14,671 nt of DNA from RGIG250 sp964540025 (GTDB taxonomy: Bacteria; Bacillota; Negativicutes; Selenomonadales; Selenomonadaceae). Shown here one piece after another: positions 14,656-14,671 of this stretch (position 1 is its first letter; every line of letters begins with the position of its first letter). The stretch covers positions 1 through 14,671 of the forward strand of contig CAZIKQ010000044.1 of NCBI GenBank assembly GCA_964540025.1. The letters run 5' to 3'. The notes beneath the pieces were generated by a model. That model was not told the origin of the DNA. It was given only the letters and a program-made list of their open reading frames with translations, and ran no database searches. The position numbers and the translations under genes were made by a program.

Positions 14656-14671
14656 ATGCAAACTACTTAGA

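Noticed and set aside
14588..14659. A 23-codon minus-strand ORF starting MARTKSRFLRL
   Set aside because: It lies within the inverted repeat, has no ribosome binding site, and is probably a by-product of the repeat sequence.
14646..14671. GTGCG near the window end as a possible group II intron 5' boundary
   Set aside because: The five bases alone are common, the motif lies in the arm of an inverted repeat, and no domain V or reverse transcriptase can be seen in the window.
14520..14671. A cyclic di-GMP riboswitch downstream of the flagellar genes
   Set aside because: The segment has hairpins, but the conserved GEMM core (CACGCACAGGGCAAACC-like and its receptor) is not recognisable.

Overview
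The window is a chromosomal housekeeping-plus-motility segment of a Firmicutes-type bacterium. All recognised genes lie on the + strand. The gene order topA, trmFO, hslV, hslU, flgB, flgC, fliE, fliF, fliG, fliH, fliI, fliJ, ..., ylxF-like is the arrangement known from Bacillus subtilis. The base composition is GC-rich (high fifties percent by eye). A soluble lytic transglycosylase gene sits inside the flagellar operon. Together these suggest a motile, GC-rich Firmicute, plausibly a diderm Negativicute related to Selenomonas. The lineage is inferred from gene order and protein character, not from a database search.

Region 1 (1-3758): a few codons that may end an upstream gene, then topA (DNA topoisomerase I with three zinc fingers) and trmFO (folate-dependent tRNA m5U54 methyltransferase), only 4 nt apart. 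Region 2 (3759-3970): a 200-nt gap holding a ~127-bp multi-hairpin palindromic repeat and a candidate promoter for the next pair. It lies where B. subtilis has the recombinase gene codV/xerC. Region 3 (3971-5934): hslV and hslU, the two subunits of the ATP-dependent HslVU protease, 2 nt apart. Region 4 (5935-6122): a 188-nt AT-richer gap, where codY lies in B. subtilis, with a good extended -10 promoter and a small hairpin followed by seven T in the leader.

Region 5 (6123-14519): the early flagellar operon. It encodes rod proteins FlgB and FlgC, the MS-ring/rod adaptor FliE, the MS ring FliF, the rotor switch protein FliG, the export ATPase module FliH-FliI-FliJ, a cytosol-start SLT-type lytic transglycosylase without a Sec signal, and a membrane-anchored coiled-coil MotE/YlxF-like protein. 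The products build the MS ring, C ring and proximal rod and energise type III export. The transglycosylase is likely the enzyme that opens peptidoglycan for the rod. Region 6 (14520-14671): 152 nt without a gene, with several hairpins, including a 44-nt imperfect inverted repeat. The flagellar operon probably continues beyond the window.

I see no tRNA, rRNA, CRISPR array, transposase or phage gene, and no convincing undescribed system. The points of interest are the two missing genes in a conserved cluster, the palindromic repeat, the probable type III-exported transglycosylase, some unusual translation-start arrangements, and structured leader and intergenic RNA. Several starts (hslV, flgC, fliE, fliF) were moved to internal ATGs because Shine-Dalgarno sequences point to them.
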